Assembly (NCBI GenBank): GCA_964020975.1
Contig: OZ026630.1
Span: 24,768,739 to 24,832,738, forward strand
Direction of reading: 5' to 3'
Source: Hermodice carunculata
Lineage: Eukaryota > Annelida > Polychaeta > Eunicida > Amphinomidae
DNA: 64,000 nucleotides
Part shown: one piece after another, positions 1 to 12,000 of the stretch
Numbering within the stretch: position 1 is the first letter of the stretch
Layout of the letters: every line of letters begins with the position of its first letter
Position numbers and translations under genes: made by a program
The notes under the pieces: model-generated
What the model was told of the DNA's origin: nothing
Seen by the model: the letters and a program-made list of their open reading frames with translations, nothing else
Database searches by the model: none

Positions 1-172
1 CAAAACTCCATATGCTGTCAGTTCCTTATTCAGCATGGAATCCTATTGCGAAGCTGACACCAAAGCTGAGTTCAGGGGAAACATCGGTTCTTGCAGTTTG
101 GATGACTTCATGGAAGATTGCAGCTCAATTTGACGGTATAGTACCTTATGACCAAACTCTCTTGAACATATA

Positions 173-1008
173 CAGTCAGGCCGCCGTTAACCGTCACTTG
201 ATAATTCGGCACCCTTGAAATTCGGCAGCAATGAGCTGTGAACGGATTTCCCCCATTGATTTACTACATGATAATCCGGCACCCTTGAATTTCGTCACCG
301 GCATGTTAATTGCAGAACAAAAGAGCGTTTTTCAATGTAATTTGCCTCTTTAATCCGTCACTTGATATTCAATGGAGTATATACCTTGCAATAACATACC
401 TGATTGCGCCGTACCGCAAAATCAACAATCACCTGACGTGTTCCAAACAAGTTCCGAGTTGATTAGACGTTGTATTGTTCCCGCCTTAAATGGCTAAAGT
501 TCATTGCAATGGCCAGAATCCAATGAGGGATTTTGTGGTGACGACGTAGCAAAAGTTTGGCGCATCGAAGAACAGTTAAAAGATTTGAAAAGTGAGCGCA
601 GTAAACAAAAAAAAAAGATTTCGGATTTCTTTGCGCCAAAATAAGCTATTAAAGGCAAAATATGTCCAAATACATGTGTGAGATTAACATTGGGGTTGGC
701 ACATTTATGCCCGCTCGCTCCATTAATTTTGAACGTAACATTAATTGTACATATGGATATGGATATGAATACACTGAATGAATTTTTTCCTTTTTTCCTA
801 TAATTTGCACGTTTCGTTATTAAAATTTCATATGATTGGTAATACGTGTATGTGATTATGTTTTTATTTACTCATTATTAGGTGCAAATTTGGTCTCCTA
901 TTCTCTATACATCCTGGTGAATTATACTGTGATTTGTTAATCTGGCAGCCTTGTTAATCCGGCAAAATGACCAAAAACAGATGGTGCCAGATAAACGCGG
1001 CCTGACTG
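173..1008 (+). mobile_element. Tigger-like (Tc1/mariner superfamily) DNA transposon, decayed
   Basis: The left end reads cagtcaggccgc just after a TA (171-172). The right end reads gcggcctgactg just before a TA (1009-1010). The ends are therefore terminal inverted repeats flanked by the TA target duplication typical of Tc1/mariner elements, and further weak inverted similarity continues inward. At 836 bp the element is much shorter than an autonomous Tigger/pogo element (about 2-3 kb). Inside, only the last part of a transposase frame can be read (543-644). Phrases such as ggcacccttgaat recur near the left end as subterminal repeats. It is an internally deleted, non-autonomous copy. Superfamily assignment is fairly sure; the exact family is inferred from the transposase tail. 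Confidence 0.8.
543..644 (+). pseudogene. C-terminal remnant of a Tigger-like transposase
   Basis: The frame ending at the TAA at 642-644 reads DVAKVWRIEEQLKDLKSE, then a lysine run and KKISDFFAPK. A basic stretch followed by a short I-[ST]-DFF tail is characteristic of the C terminus of pogo/Tigger transposases, where it follows the DDE domain. Nothing of the catalytic core remains upstream, so this is a remnant without activity. It lies inside the TIR-bounded element at 173-1008 and supports that classification. Confidence 0.65.
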
Positions 1009-1143
1009 TAATAAAGTCAATGGTGACTGGATCTCTAAAACTCCTGAGAACACAACTCTAACTCTCAACTCTTACCTGACTACACCAGGGTGACAGGGTT
1101 TAATATAGGGCAATAGTAGGACACTTTACTGTGCAGTGAACAC

Positions 1144-1310
1144 TGTGTATCTGCCTTCACATCAGCACAGTTACTTAATTTTACACATACACTGTGGACC
1201 GGCAGCACACCTCAACATGCAGTGCACAATGTGTATCTACCTTCACAACAGCACCGTTGCTTACTTTTTCATATTCACTGTGGACCTGCAGCTTCACTCT
1301 CTGCACTCTC
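1144..1310. repeat. Two-copy tandem repeat, about 86-bp period
   Basis: The phrase tgtgtatctgccttcac at 1144 recurs as tgtgtatctaccttcac at 1230. The flanking text (cagcac-gtt-ctta, then cactgtggacc-gcagc) repeats with the same spacing. The two units differ at several sites. No coding potential is seen. Confidence 0.6.
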
Positions 1311-1643
1311 AGGATTGTGCATGCACACATTATATATGGTCTTTACTTAAAACTGCATAGTTTTCATAATGAGGGTTATCTATCGGAACATCAGCACAGT
1401 GCACCTCAGTTCATTACTGTGCTCCTCCACCACAGCATTGTCCAGCGTTCTCGGACCATAAAGTGGAGATGGTCAGATGTAGATGCTAGTAAGGAGACAC
1501 AAGGAAACCAATCATCATAATTACTTCACACGCTGGCTCATTGTTTTAACATAGCTTTGCTGCATGATCGAGACCTCGCCGGTGAAAGTGAGCTACCTTA
1601 CATGAATCTACCACTTCAAAACACTTCGAAGGCTTGATGTGCC

Positions 1644-1745
1644 GTGAAAGCTAGGTAGCTTTCACGTCATCTCCCAAGCCATGATCCAGAGCTCGCTCTT
1701 CTGTCTTGAGCGCGAGATACTTTTCACGCATGAAAAGTACCTCGC
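1644..1745. repeat. Pair of near-perfect palindromes
   Basis: Positions 1644-1665 form a 22-bp palindrome centred on ctaggtag. Positions 1712-1745 form a 34-bp palindrome built on gcgag, tacttttca and its complement. Both carry the element ttttcac/gtgaaa. Diverged versions of the same words (gaggtaagtttcac, gaggcaagtttcatg) return at 2037-2105. This looks like part of a non-autonomous repeat family, but no outer ends or target duplication could be defined. Confidence 0.5.
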
Positions 1746-4700
1746 TTCCTGAGCATGCGCACTTGCAAGCTTAAATTACCAGGTTGCCACTGCCGTTTTT
1801 TGCGCTCTTGTCCTTATTGCCTGCGCAACATTATACGGTATTTTCTCTTTATGGCCTTGTTATTTGTAAGTTTAACATTTGCTTGTTTCTAATAAATAAC
1901 ACTATATATTTGATGAAATTTATCATTTGTGAACACTGCCAAGGGCATTCTAATGATTGTCCCGCCTTCAGGCTTACACTTACTTATTTCTCGTTAGGAT
2001 ACCAATATTAAATACTATCGCGCGGCTCTGGTTCCGCGAGGTAAGTTTCACGGCGAGGTATGTCTGGAAGGGAGCGGACTGCTTGAGCACGAGGCAAGTT
2101 TCATGCATGAAGAAGACCTCCCCGACCAGTAAGCTTTGGAACTGCTTTAATAATATTGGAACGATCTGGGAGGGGGGGGTTATAATATATGAAACCAAAA
2201 GTATATATTTTACAAATATTTCAGAGCATCAAAAATGGTATGATATATGCTGTGGCCGCGATTTACTTTGATATCCAAATTAAATGTATTTTTATGCAAC
2301 TGCCCCGCAATGCATTGTGCCATGTTCAAAATGCTGCTCCGAAAAAAGGGTACCAATTTGCATGATTTGTATTGCTATGGTAACGACTTGGACTTGGATT
2401 TGTAACTAACGACGATAACTGCTTCAGACACAACCGAGCGGGCAGATTAAAGTTTAGATAGTAAGTTATGTTTTAAACGTACTTGAACGACCGTTTGTCC
2501 TGGCAACTCAAAGAAATTACACCTGGAACCTGGTGAAATATTACGATAACAGTCGTCGAACAACCAGGGCTATGCTGCTATGCTGTTTCTCCGACCCAAG
2601 TAAACCCTTCAGACAATTTGAAATAAAATCCTGTGTTTGAGTTGACTTTACTGCAAAATAACGGCACATGCCGGCCACTTTCTCGATAAAAAAATCTTTC
2701 AGCCATGGTCGATCATTTTTGATATTTTATTAAGGAAAGGCAGCTTGAAACTTTTTTTATGTTTTATGAAATATATTTAGGGTCAGACCTTTTCAGTAGG
2801 GTCGGTCGAGCTACCGGAACCACACATTTCTGTTAGGCCTTAAGCAACTTGGATCTGTTCAAACATGTTTAAAATGCTTGTTCTTCTCTCTTTTACAAAT
2901 TACCTCCTTTCACGTCAGATTAATTTGTTACCTGGGCAAAGCCGGGGGCATTTGTGTAAGCGAAAAAGGTCCCTGAGTGTTCGGTTTTTCCTATATATTT
3001 TATAATGATGTGTCAAAATGAATGTTGAACCAAGTTAGTTATTAGTCGTACAATGTCTTGTGAAACAGATCTGGGATAACATAAATATAGAAATGTAAAA
3101 AAAACATATTTTGGGAAAAGAAACTCATGAGAATATGCTATGAACAAATTGGAAGGGGAAGTTTCTTTTTGATAGGGGATGATATTTTTGCTTTGTTTTA
3201 GGGGGTTTGTTTTGTGTTTACTTTTTTTTGTTTTATATTGTGTATTTTTTGCTGTTTGTCTTCAGTGCTGGGTTTTCCGATTTGCTTAGTTACAAAAGGG
3301 ATAAAATGATGGTCTCCTGGGCTGGAAAACAGATCTAGGCTTATGCAAGACAGCTTGTTTAAAAAGTAAAATGTGGCAAATCAAGAGGTCTAATGCTGTA
3401 AACATACCAGGTAAGCATAGATATGACGTTGAAGATAAGGTTAGTTCAATAATACACTTTCTGAATAGAGGGCCCGTATGTCACATGATATCATTATTTA
3501 CACATGTTCATGTCACAATGCGGAAAGCCGCATACCACTGACCTTTCTTCAAATGAGACAGGTACAGGTGAGGTAATAGGGGACAAGATTAGAGACCCTC
3601 GTGTGCAATTACAAACTGAAAAATGATTCAAAATGAGAAATAATACAAATGTGTTTGGACACATTTTTCTTCTGTGGATTACTCTTTCACTGGAGGGATA
3701 TGGACTACCTGATGACTGTGACCTCGACTGTACTTTGAAGGTACGATCATTGCTTATCATTCCATAAACAAATATTTCAACAGCCAATCAATTCGTTTTA
3801 GTAAGTACGAGCTTGTGCATGGATCAGTAGCAAAATGGCCAAATGTAAAATATTGGCTCACATATACAAATGGTTTAGGAACTGGATTCCCTTCACAAGG
3901 AGATGGTGGGGAGTTGACCCATACATGTAAATCATCATAGCGGATCTTTGTGAAATTTATTGTAAATTTTGGAGGAAATGCATTTAATTAAAATGTAATC
4001 TTCTATTAGAGAAACGTACACAGAATGAAGAAGATGCAACCGTCAAAGGTCATGATTTTAATTCAGTTGGCTCAGTTAATCTGGAAGTTAGTGTTGTAAA
4101 ACGTTCCCTTATTTTCTGTTCCACATACCTGTCATGCATTGAAAGTTAACACAGACACTCCATAAATGTCCATGTATTTTCTTTGATCCCTGCGCCCCAA
4201 CAATTCACAAAATATTAACGTTCTTTAAGTATTTAACCTTGTGTGATTTGTTGTGCATGTGCTGGCTGGCTGTCTGGCTGTTTGTGGATTGAACAAATAC
4301 ACTGCACTGATAATACAGGGGCAGAGAGTACAAACTTTATAGGAAATGGCGACCATACAAAGATATGTCATTTGGGTCAATATGTCAGGATATTTATCAG
4401 ACCAGATCCTGTAAACAGCTTAAAGCTGTTTAAAATAATAGAGACTTGCACAACATTGATAAAACTTAATTTCCTGCATTGATAAAACTACGTGGAACCT
4501 TACGCCGCCATGTCCGCGCGCACACTTTGTCATAAGGATTATAGCAAAGCTTTCAGCGTTATAAACGTTGCAGGGCCTTCAGTGTTATAAACGTTGCGTC
4601 TTTTATTGTTGGACTGATTTCCCATTTTTTTCTCGATATCAAGATCAATACACCCTGAGGAAGCAGCTTTCCTAAACGCACTGTGAGGCGGGTGGGGGAT

Positions 4701-5540
4701 ACTTCCATGTAGGATTGTACTGGGTATGTGCCGCGGGAAAGACATTGCTTTTATTACTCTCAGGATTAGAAAAGCCCTCCAAAATGTACACCGCTGAATT
4801 AGGATAGGGGTAACAATTAGGATGCACCAATGCAGCACTCCTTTCAACACATTACAGGATTAAGAAAGGGTACCTTTTTACATCTGGTGTAAGATTAAGA
4901 AAGGGTATTGCATAAAAATGTCCGAGGCACACACACACCCTGATGTTGAGTATGTGCCCCCCCCCCCCCCTCCTCAGCTGTGGTGGCACCCAGAGTTCGG
5001 GTCCAACGATGGGGGGGGGGGATGTCTCGCCCGAAAACTGAGTCAAGCGAACGCATAACGCCATAATAATATTTGCGTTTTAAACACCTTGCTTTTCAAT
5101 CATGGTTGTTCATGCCCACATTTTCGTGACGTGCTTTCATCACGATCGTTGATCTGTCGTCTAATCTGAGGACAGGAAACTGTCTTGAACATACTGATAA
5201 GGATAAACGAGTCAACAACTTCGCTCAGTGCTGTGAAGAACGCGCTGCTAATTGTGTACGCCTTATCATAGAAGGCATCAGGCATTCTAGGTCAAATTAG
5301 TATGAAGTAGTTTTAGATTTTAACCCCGAATGGGTCCAGAACGAGGCGCATTTACGTGCAGCGGGTCACTCTTCTGTGAATCCAAACATGATTCAACCAA
5401 ATGGGTTTCGTTCGTGTCTAGTTGTAACAATTAAACTTAAACTGCCTGATTTCTGCTTCGTTTCTGTGATTTATAAAACGTTTCCGTTTTGTTCCCTTTT
5501 AGGAAGATGAAGATAAATATGTGTTATAAACGTCATAATT
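1746..5540. other. No gene recognised
   Basis: No convincing coding region or recognisable element is seen. Notable small items are a direct repeat of tcagYgttataaacgttgc at 4553 and 4579, a C-run near 4957-4970 and a G-run near 5011-5021. Unrecognised upstream exons of the IL-17-receptor-like gene could lie here, since its first exon was not found. Confidence 0.5.
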
Positions 5541-5542
5541 AG

Positions 5543-5712
5543 TTTCTTTTTGGGTTTTTTGGGGGGATGGGTGTGTTTTGTTTTGGGTTTGTTTGTTTGT
5601 TTTTTTTTTTTTGTTTTTGTTTTTTTTTGTTTATTTGTTTGTTTGTTTGTTTTTTTGGTTTGTTTTTTTGTTTTCTTGGGGGTGTTTTTTTTTGTTTTTG
5701 CTTTACGTTGCT
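5543..5712. repeat. T/G-rich low-complexity tract
   Basis: Long T-runs are broken by single or grouped G residues, including several gtttgtttgtttg blocks. Open frames through it on both strands are compositional artefacts. Confidence 0.9.
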
Positions 5713-5997
5713 TTTCAAAAAGTAGTTTTTTGTGTCTGAGAATGAAAGAATTAGAACCAGTACAATTACCACCAGAAACTTAGGGTACACTAGAAGTCAT
5801 ACTGTTTGTCAACCGCGGGATCTGTCTCGAAACGCAAGGTTCTTTACATTCAGCAGGGTATCTAATTGGATTACAAATGCCCAAAGCGAGTTTGTGTGTA
5901 ATTATGTATACAGATACCACCGAATACAGTATGGAAACATCTTAGGATCAATTGTATTTTATGAGCCCATTTGATATCATTGTCTCTGCAAAAAAGC

Positions 5998-6060
5998 ACC
6001 CACCCACCCACCCACCCACCCCCCAAAAAAACAAAAAGAAAAAAAAACAAAAAAACAAAA
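5998..6060. repeat. (CACC)n followed by A-rich low complexity
   Basis: About six cacc units run into a C-run and then an A-rich stretch with scattered C and G. Confidence 0.85.
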
Positions 6061-6422
6061 ATGCGTGTGAAACTGTCGATGTGGTTTGAGATGGGCTATT
6101 GCCCATTAAAATCGCCCACTATGGATGCCAATTGTAATCATATCTGACAATAGATGTTGTGTTTTGAATGAAGCTGCATGATTGAAAAGAATGGAAGGAC
6201 AAAGTAAGCGACACACTGTGACAACAAACTTTGCACACTTCCTCACTTACAGTTAGAACAATAATTTTGCTCTGGAGTGTGAAGTCGCTCTGTGTACAGG
6301 AAGAAGCACTATGGAATTAAAAATAAATCGCAAGTGCGATTACATTAAAATCTATGTTCCAGCACAACCTGCACAGCTCGTGGTAAAGTTATAAAGTGTA
6401 TTTCCAAGTAAAGAAAATTTAT

Positions 6423-6542
<120 letters not shown>

Positions 6543-6806
6543 CCGTGTGTTTGTGCTCTTTGGTAGAGCAACATCTTATTTCAGGGTCAAAATTTCTTTA
6601 TTTACGGAACGGACAACATTAGATATTGTTCGAGCTGTACAATAATGCCTACCATTTTCAAACTGTTTAGTCGTCATATATTCATACTTCCGCAAGCAGG
6701 AGAATCCACGCATCTTTCATACATGTAGGTCAATTGTATTTTATATGCAAGGGTATTGTCTGAAAATATAGCTTGATTGTCATGCCGAATACTGCTGCTT
6801 TTTCAG

Positions 6807-6840
6807 CCTCACTTGCCATGTATGATCCGAGAATATCGAT
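6807..6840 (+). CDS. Possible mini-exon of the IL-17-receptor-like gene
   Basis: A strong acceptor (ctgctttttcag) ends at 6806 and a strong donor (gtaagt) begins at 6841, leaving 34 bases. Read with one incoming base the segment gives SLAMYDPRIS and leaves two bases. That is the phase needed by the tentative exon at 7551-7618. Splice consensus and phase fit, but 34 bases is too short to identify by sequence, and no family motif is seen. Confidence 0.3.
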
Positions 6841-7224
6841 GTAAGTATTACAAGCAATATTGTTTCTTTTATGATTTGGCTAAAGATTTTCACGGTACAC
6901 TTGCATCTTCGACAAATTAAATTAACAAGATTTCGTCTGCAGAACATGAAAGAGATTGGATGGTAGTAGGCTTTGACCTCCTGTCTCGTCTTCCTGTCCT
7001 CACAAAAAAGCGTGCAAATTCACCTAGGATGTAAAACATCTATAGCATCGGTAGCCTTAATGTTACATTGAGGGTCGGGCTTGAATTTTGAACCGTCTCT
7101 ACCTTTTCAGTCAAAGCACAAATTGTCATTAACACATGTCCGTCAAGCAGCTTTCCTTGTCCTCATTCTCCACTAAAACTGTGTCACATGTCACATCAGC
7201 ACGCACACCACCCATTGTGTCAGT

Positions 7225-7258
<34 letters not shown>
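7225..7258. repeat. Poly(T) tract
   Basis: An uninterrupted run of about 34 T residues, followed by tattgttttatg. It may be the tail of an old retroposed insert, but no body was recognised. Confidence 0.85.
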
Positions 7259-7260
<2 letters not shown>

Positions 7261-7550
7261 TGTTTTATGTTTTTACTCCTTCGTTCATTCATTCATTCAT
7301 CTGTTTTACCATGGAATCGTGATTCCCTGCTTGAAGAAGCAATATCCACAAAGTTAAATATGCCATCACACTACCAACTTGGTATGTTATTCCGGCTTAT
7401 CGGAAGTGGTTTATTAATACCGAAGAAATTGCGTGACTTATTGCAGTACTTGTTAGGATTTCCCTTGGTTTGTTCAAGTGGTCTAGCTGCAACTGTTTAT
7501 TTTACAAGCACTGGGACAGAATATAATGCCCCAGTTTGTTTCTACTTCAG

Positions 7551-7618
7551 TTATACACTGGCAGGTGGTTTACCTAGAATAAGCCACCCAGCTAGAAATC
7601 GTAAATACTGGCTCAGGG
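7551..7618 (+). CDS. Tentative ectodomain exon of the IL-17-receptor-like gene
   Basis: The acceptor is tttctacttcag (ending 7550) and the donor is gtaagt (from 7619). The open frame ends in RNRKYWLR plus one base. This phase 1 exit joins the next exon (8940) to complete an Asp codon. The same frame is open for some distance upstream of 7551, so the true start could be further left. The donor and outgoing phase are well supported; the acceptor is a choice among several. Confidence 0.4.
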
Positions 7619-8234
7619 GTAAGTCAAATTGTTCTTGTCTGAACCTTTACTATACAAATTTAGTAATTATGTTTTGTTTCACAGGTAGTCTTCTTTCATA
7701 ATGAAGCTCTGCTTTTAGAGGAAAAACTTCACGTATTTAGCTAATTCATCTTTTGCCACGTACATATTTATTCATTATTATTTGCGTTGTTTTGGCTGAA
7801 TGCTCATCTTAGACAAGTAGCCGCTACTCAGAGAGACATGTATGGGTATAGGCTCCGAAACATATTCGGAGTTGTTGCCGGCTTATTTGGGCATATATAG
7901 CCCAAGCCAAAATTCTACAGAAGAATGTGTGCAATATGGACAATAGTACTTCCATATGTATATGGGTTAGACAGTGACAGTTTAGTTTATGGAGAGTAAA
8001 GAGTTTGGACTGCGGAATAGGTAAATGGCTACTAGGAAGTGGTTCTGGACAAAATGACACAAATACAATAGATGAATTATCTTTGACCAATGAGAGTTTC
8101 AACCTGGCTTATTACACTGAGGACTATGAGAATATAATTACTGTAAGCCTGTTTTTGACCCCATAATTCCCTCCACGTCCGGATTCTTGTTTCTACTTAT
8201 GAACTTGTTTTCCGGGTTTGATAACATTCAGAAA

Positions 8235-8522
<288 letters not shown>

Positions 8523-8939
8523 GCCCTAAGTGGTAATTTTCCCGACGTCTCAACAAAGTCAGTGGTACATTTACACACTAGCACTTACGTTACTTGTTAA
8601 TTAACGAAGATCAATTGCTTTCACCAGTGAAGCTTTTATTTTGGACTTCGTTTTAGTTCAATACTTTTTGCTCCGTCTTTTGAATTCGGCCAAATGTTCT
8701 CATTTATGTTGATTGGCAAGCTTCATGGAAAGCACTGTTACATCAGTACTCTTTAGTATTATCCCCCATTCACACCTGTTACATGCTTGTCATGCAAGCA
8801 TAGTAAATGACTGACTCAATAATTTTTGCTTTTTATGTGATTTAAGTTTGGTTGTCATGATTTGAAGAATTCAATATGCAATAAATTTTGTTTTGTGTAT
8901 AGTCGGTGTGTTGCATGAAAACTTTTCTTCACAATTTAG

Positions 8940-9056
8940 ACCCTCGACCTCCTGACGACAGCGCCGCCGTGTGGCCGTCGAGACCCAAAGATGCGGACGT
9001 ATTTTACAATGACAGCTGCGCTCAGTTGTTGATTGCCTGGAGGCTACCAGAGGATC
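8940..9056 (+). CDS. IL-17-receptor-like exon: first ectodomain module, start
   Basis: The acceptor is acaatttag and the donor gtaagg (9057). It enters with two bases and leaves with one. It reads DPRPPDDSAAVWPSRPK and later SCAQLLIAWRLPED. A Pro-rich lead followed by a hydrophobic strand ending in W-x-x-P fits the first strand of the IL-17-receptor D1 module, which is a fibronectin-III-like fold. The intron after it is about 7.2 kb and contains a decayed LINE. Confidence 0.75.
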
Positions 9057-12000
9057 GTAAGGGTCTGTTCAACTGTTTTTTGTGTCCTCAAATAGTTTTC
9101 TATCAGCACTTGTCTTCCTATTTTGCGGTCAAACAGCATTGTAAAATTTCCATCTCAAGCATATCCTTTCTATGTAATTCTGGCCATCCAACAAACTAGA
9201 TGTGTTCTATATAACTCTGGCTATCCAACAAAGCAATTATCTCCAAAAATTGTGGCAATCCAACCAATCAGATTCTACCTATCTAATTCTGGTCATCCAA
9301 CCAAGTTTTGCCAACATTTGAGAACGCTTGGTAGGGGCTTCACGACGGCAGAACACACATGCTGCCGTAGTGTAATTTGAATACTGTTGCTCTGATGGCC
9401 CGCTTATTGTAGAGACTGCCACCGGCATAAACAATATAATACAAAGAGTATCATACCAAAATACATATGTACTTCCCTACAGCAACACTAACGACGTTAT
9501 TATAAACTTATTAAAACTACGCCAAATCATTTACAAATTACACTCGAATTAAATCGTCAGTTTTGTGACCATAGCACCGCGACACGTTGTCTATATCTGC
9601 TACTCGGCTTACTCATCTCAGCAGGGATTGAGTCTACAGTCACCGATAGACTAGGATGTCAACTGCGATTGGGACGATGGCATAAAAAGTGGACAGCTGC
9701 CGCGGTCGCTTCTGCTTTTGCTGATGCGTTATCCCAAAATTTAACCTGGGTGGACTTAAAACTTATTGACTTGAATAACCCAACCGTCACCTAACTGCCA
9801 CACTCTGTTTGATGGTTTGTTTATACAAGTAAACATAAATAAAATATTAAATATTGAAATCAACTTGTCTTCCACGATTCAAAAATACTTCCATTGGTAG
9901 TGACTCAAGCACAGAAAATGTTACTGGTTCGGCCACAACATATTTTATATGTACCTTTGTTACCTGTAATCAGTGTAAGTTGAGGGGGGGGGGGGGTAAA
10001 GATACAGTTAAACGCAACCTTTTAACAGGGTGATATGTAACAGTATACTGAATTTTGGTGGAGACACTGATGCCAACTACTTACTCAGAGTCTTTGAATC
10101 AGATTGAATTGACGAACGAATTCACTATAAGCCAGTGTTGATAAAACAATTCTTATTCTGACCACAAGCAATTCATTTCGTACCTTCAAAACAAAAAAAG
10201 CAAATCAGTTTACTGTTTTAAATTTAAGTTGTCAATCTTTAAATGCCAAACTTAATGAAATAAAAATTGTGCTACATAGTTTAGACGCTCATGGTTGTCT
10301 ACCTAGTGCAGTGTACATTCAACAGCCCTAAATACTTGATAAAATAGACCTCTTCCGCTATCAAATTAAAAATTACTCTCTGTACTCCAAAGCCAGATAT
10401 TGTACAGCTCACGGTGGGGTGGCAATATAACTTAAAGAAACTTATAATTGCCAAGTTTTAAATTTATGTCAGAATTAGAATGTCTGGGAAGGTCACTTTG
10501 TGGAAGTTGTCGTAAATGCAAACAAGAAAGCAATCCTCGGTAATATCTAAAGACCACCACGAGATCTTACAAATAATTATGAATAATTTATAGACGTAAT
10601 GCCTTCCTTATTAAGTAATTTATCGAAATTAAAATATGAAGTCTTAATGGAGGAGATTTTAGTATTTACTTGCTAATATATATAAAATAAGGCGATATAT
10701 GCCACTTACTTTGATGCCATAACTTCGGTGGAGTTCTTTTCCCAGTTTACTCTCCCTGCAAGGCCTCTGTGATAGACGCGGTACGATTATTGTTTTTTTG
10801 GGGGGGGTGTTTTTTGGGGGGTTGTTTTTTGTTTGTTTGTTTGTTTGTTTGTTTGTTTGTTTTTTTTGCTTAAATTATCAGACATTAGTCTAAATTTTGC
10901 TAATGCTGGAATCTTTACTACCCGTATTTCTGACCATCTCCCCTGTGTTTCATCCTGCACCTTAATCTATAAAAATACGTCCGAGACATTTTAATCCCAT
11001 TGACGATTTTAAAGAGGAAATTTATGTGAATTTACATAATTGTTATAATCAAAACTTTAATACTGATTCAGTTTAGTCTCAAAACATCATGCAAAACATT
11101 ATAACCAATGCTTTAGATAAACACTTACCAGTAAAAAGTGTTAAGTATAATACACATATACATAAAAGGGCTTCGTGGATAACTCAAGCAATTGGAAATT
11201 CTGTAAAATATAGAGATAAGATGTATAGGGCATTACAAATGTTGCCTGCCATCTGTATTGATTATACTGTCCTAAATTTTAATTTGCATATGTAAGGTAA
11301 CATATTAAAACGCTCTATGAATAAGGCAAAAAGTTACTATGATTGTTCTTCCCGTAGGTATAGAAATGATATTAAGAACACAATTGATAAGGTTTTAAAA
11401 ACATTGAAAAAGAGAAAATTTCCTGCAGTGTTCATGATAAATGGAAAACCCATAAGTAACAAAGAGGAAATTGCCAATAATGCTAATGAATACTACACCA
11501 GTATTGCACCTTTGCTAACCTAAAAAAATAACCATGCCAAGGAATACAACCTTTGAAGATTATCTGTCAAATGCTATTCCTCATGGATCTATTTTTCTGG
11601 TCTCCGAAGCAACTGTAATGAATATTATTAGCTCATTGAAAACTAAAAATAGTTATGGACACACTGGGGCCAATGAAGGCAAAAGTGTCAATTAGAATAG
11701 CCATATTTGGATGATATGCTGAATACCTATGTTAGAAAAATCTACGAATGTGGACATGTTCAGTGAGCTTGAGATGACATTGAAGTGAGCTTGACGGTCA
11801 CTTTAGTGATCTGGATAGGTCTTTTTCCGTCTTTGTGACACATAACAAGAAATCGCAACAAGCAAAGAGAACAAGTTGTGTAAAATTTTGTGTAGAACAT
11901 TTTGAAAAATAAAAGAAATGAAATTAGCCCAAAAATAAAACAAAAATTTACAATGGATATTTTGCGATATTTTCTTCCATTTTATATGACAGGCATACAT

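Noticed and set aside
5539-5790. Lysine/asparagine-rich and phenylalanine-rich frames
   Set aside because: They follow from the T/G-rich low-complexity tract; no domain or start context supports them.
7267-7550. Upstream extension of the open frame before the exon ending at 7618
   Set aside because: The frame is open but contains several alternative acceptors and no receptor motif, so it was not added to the exon.
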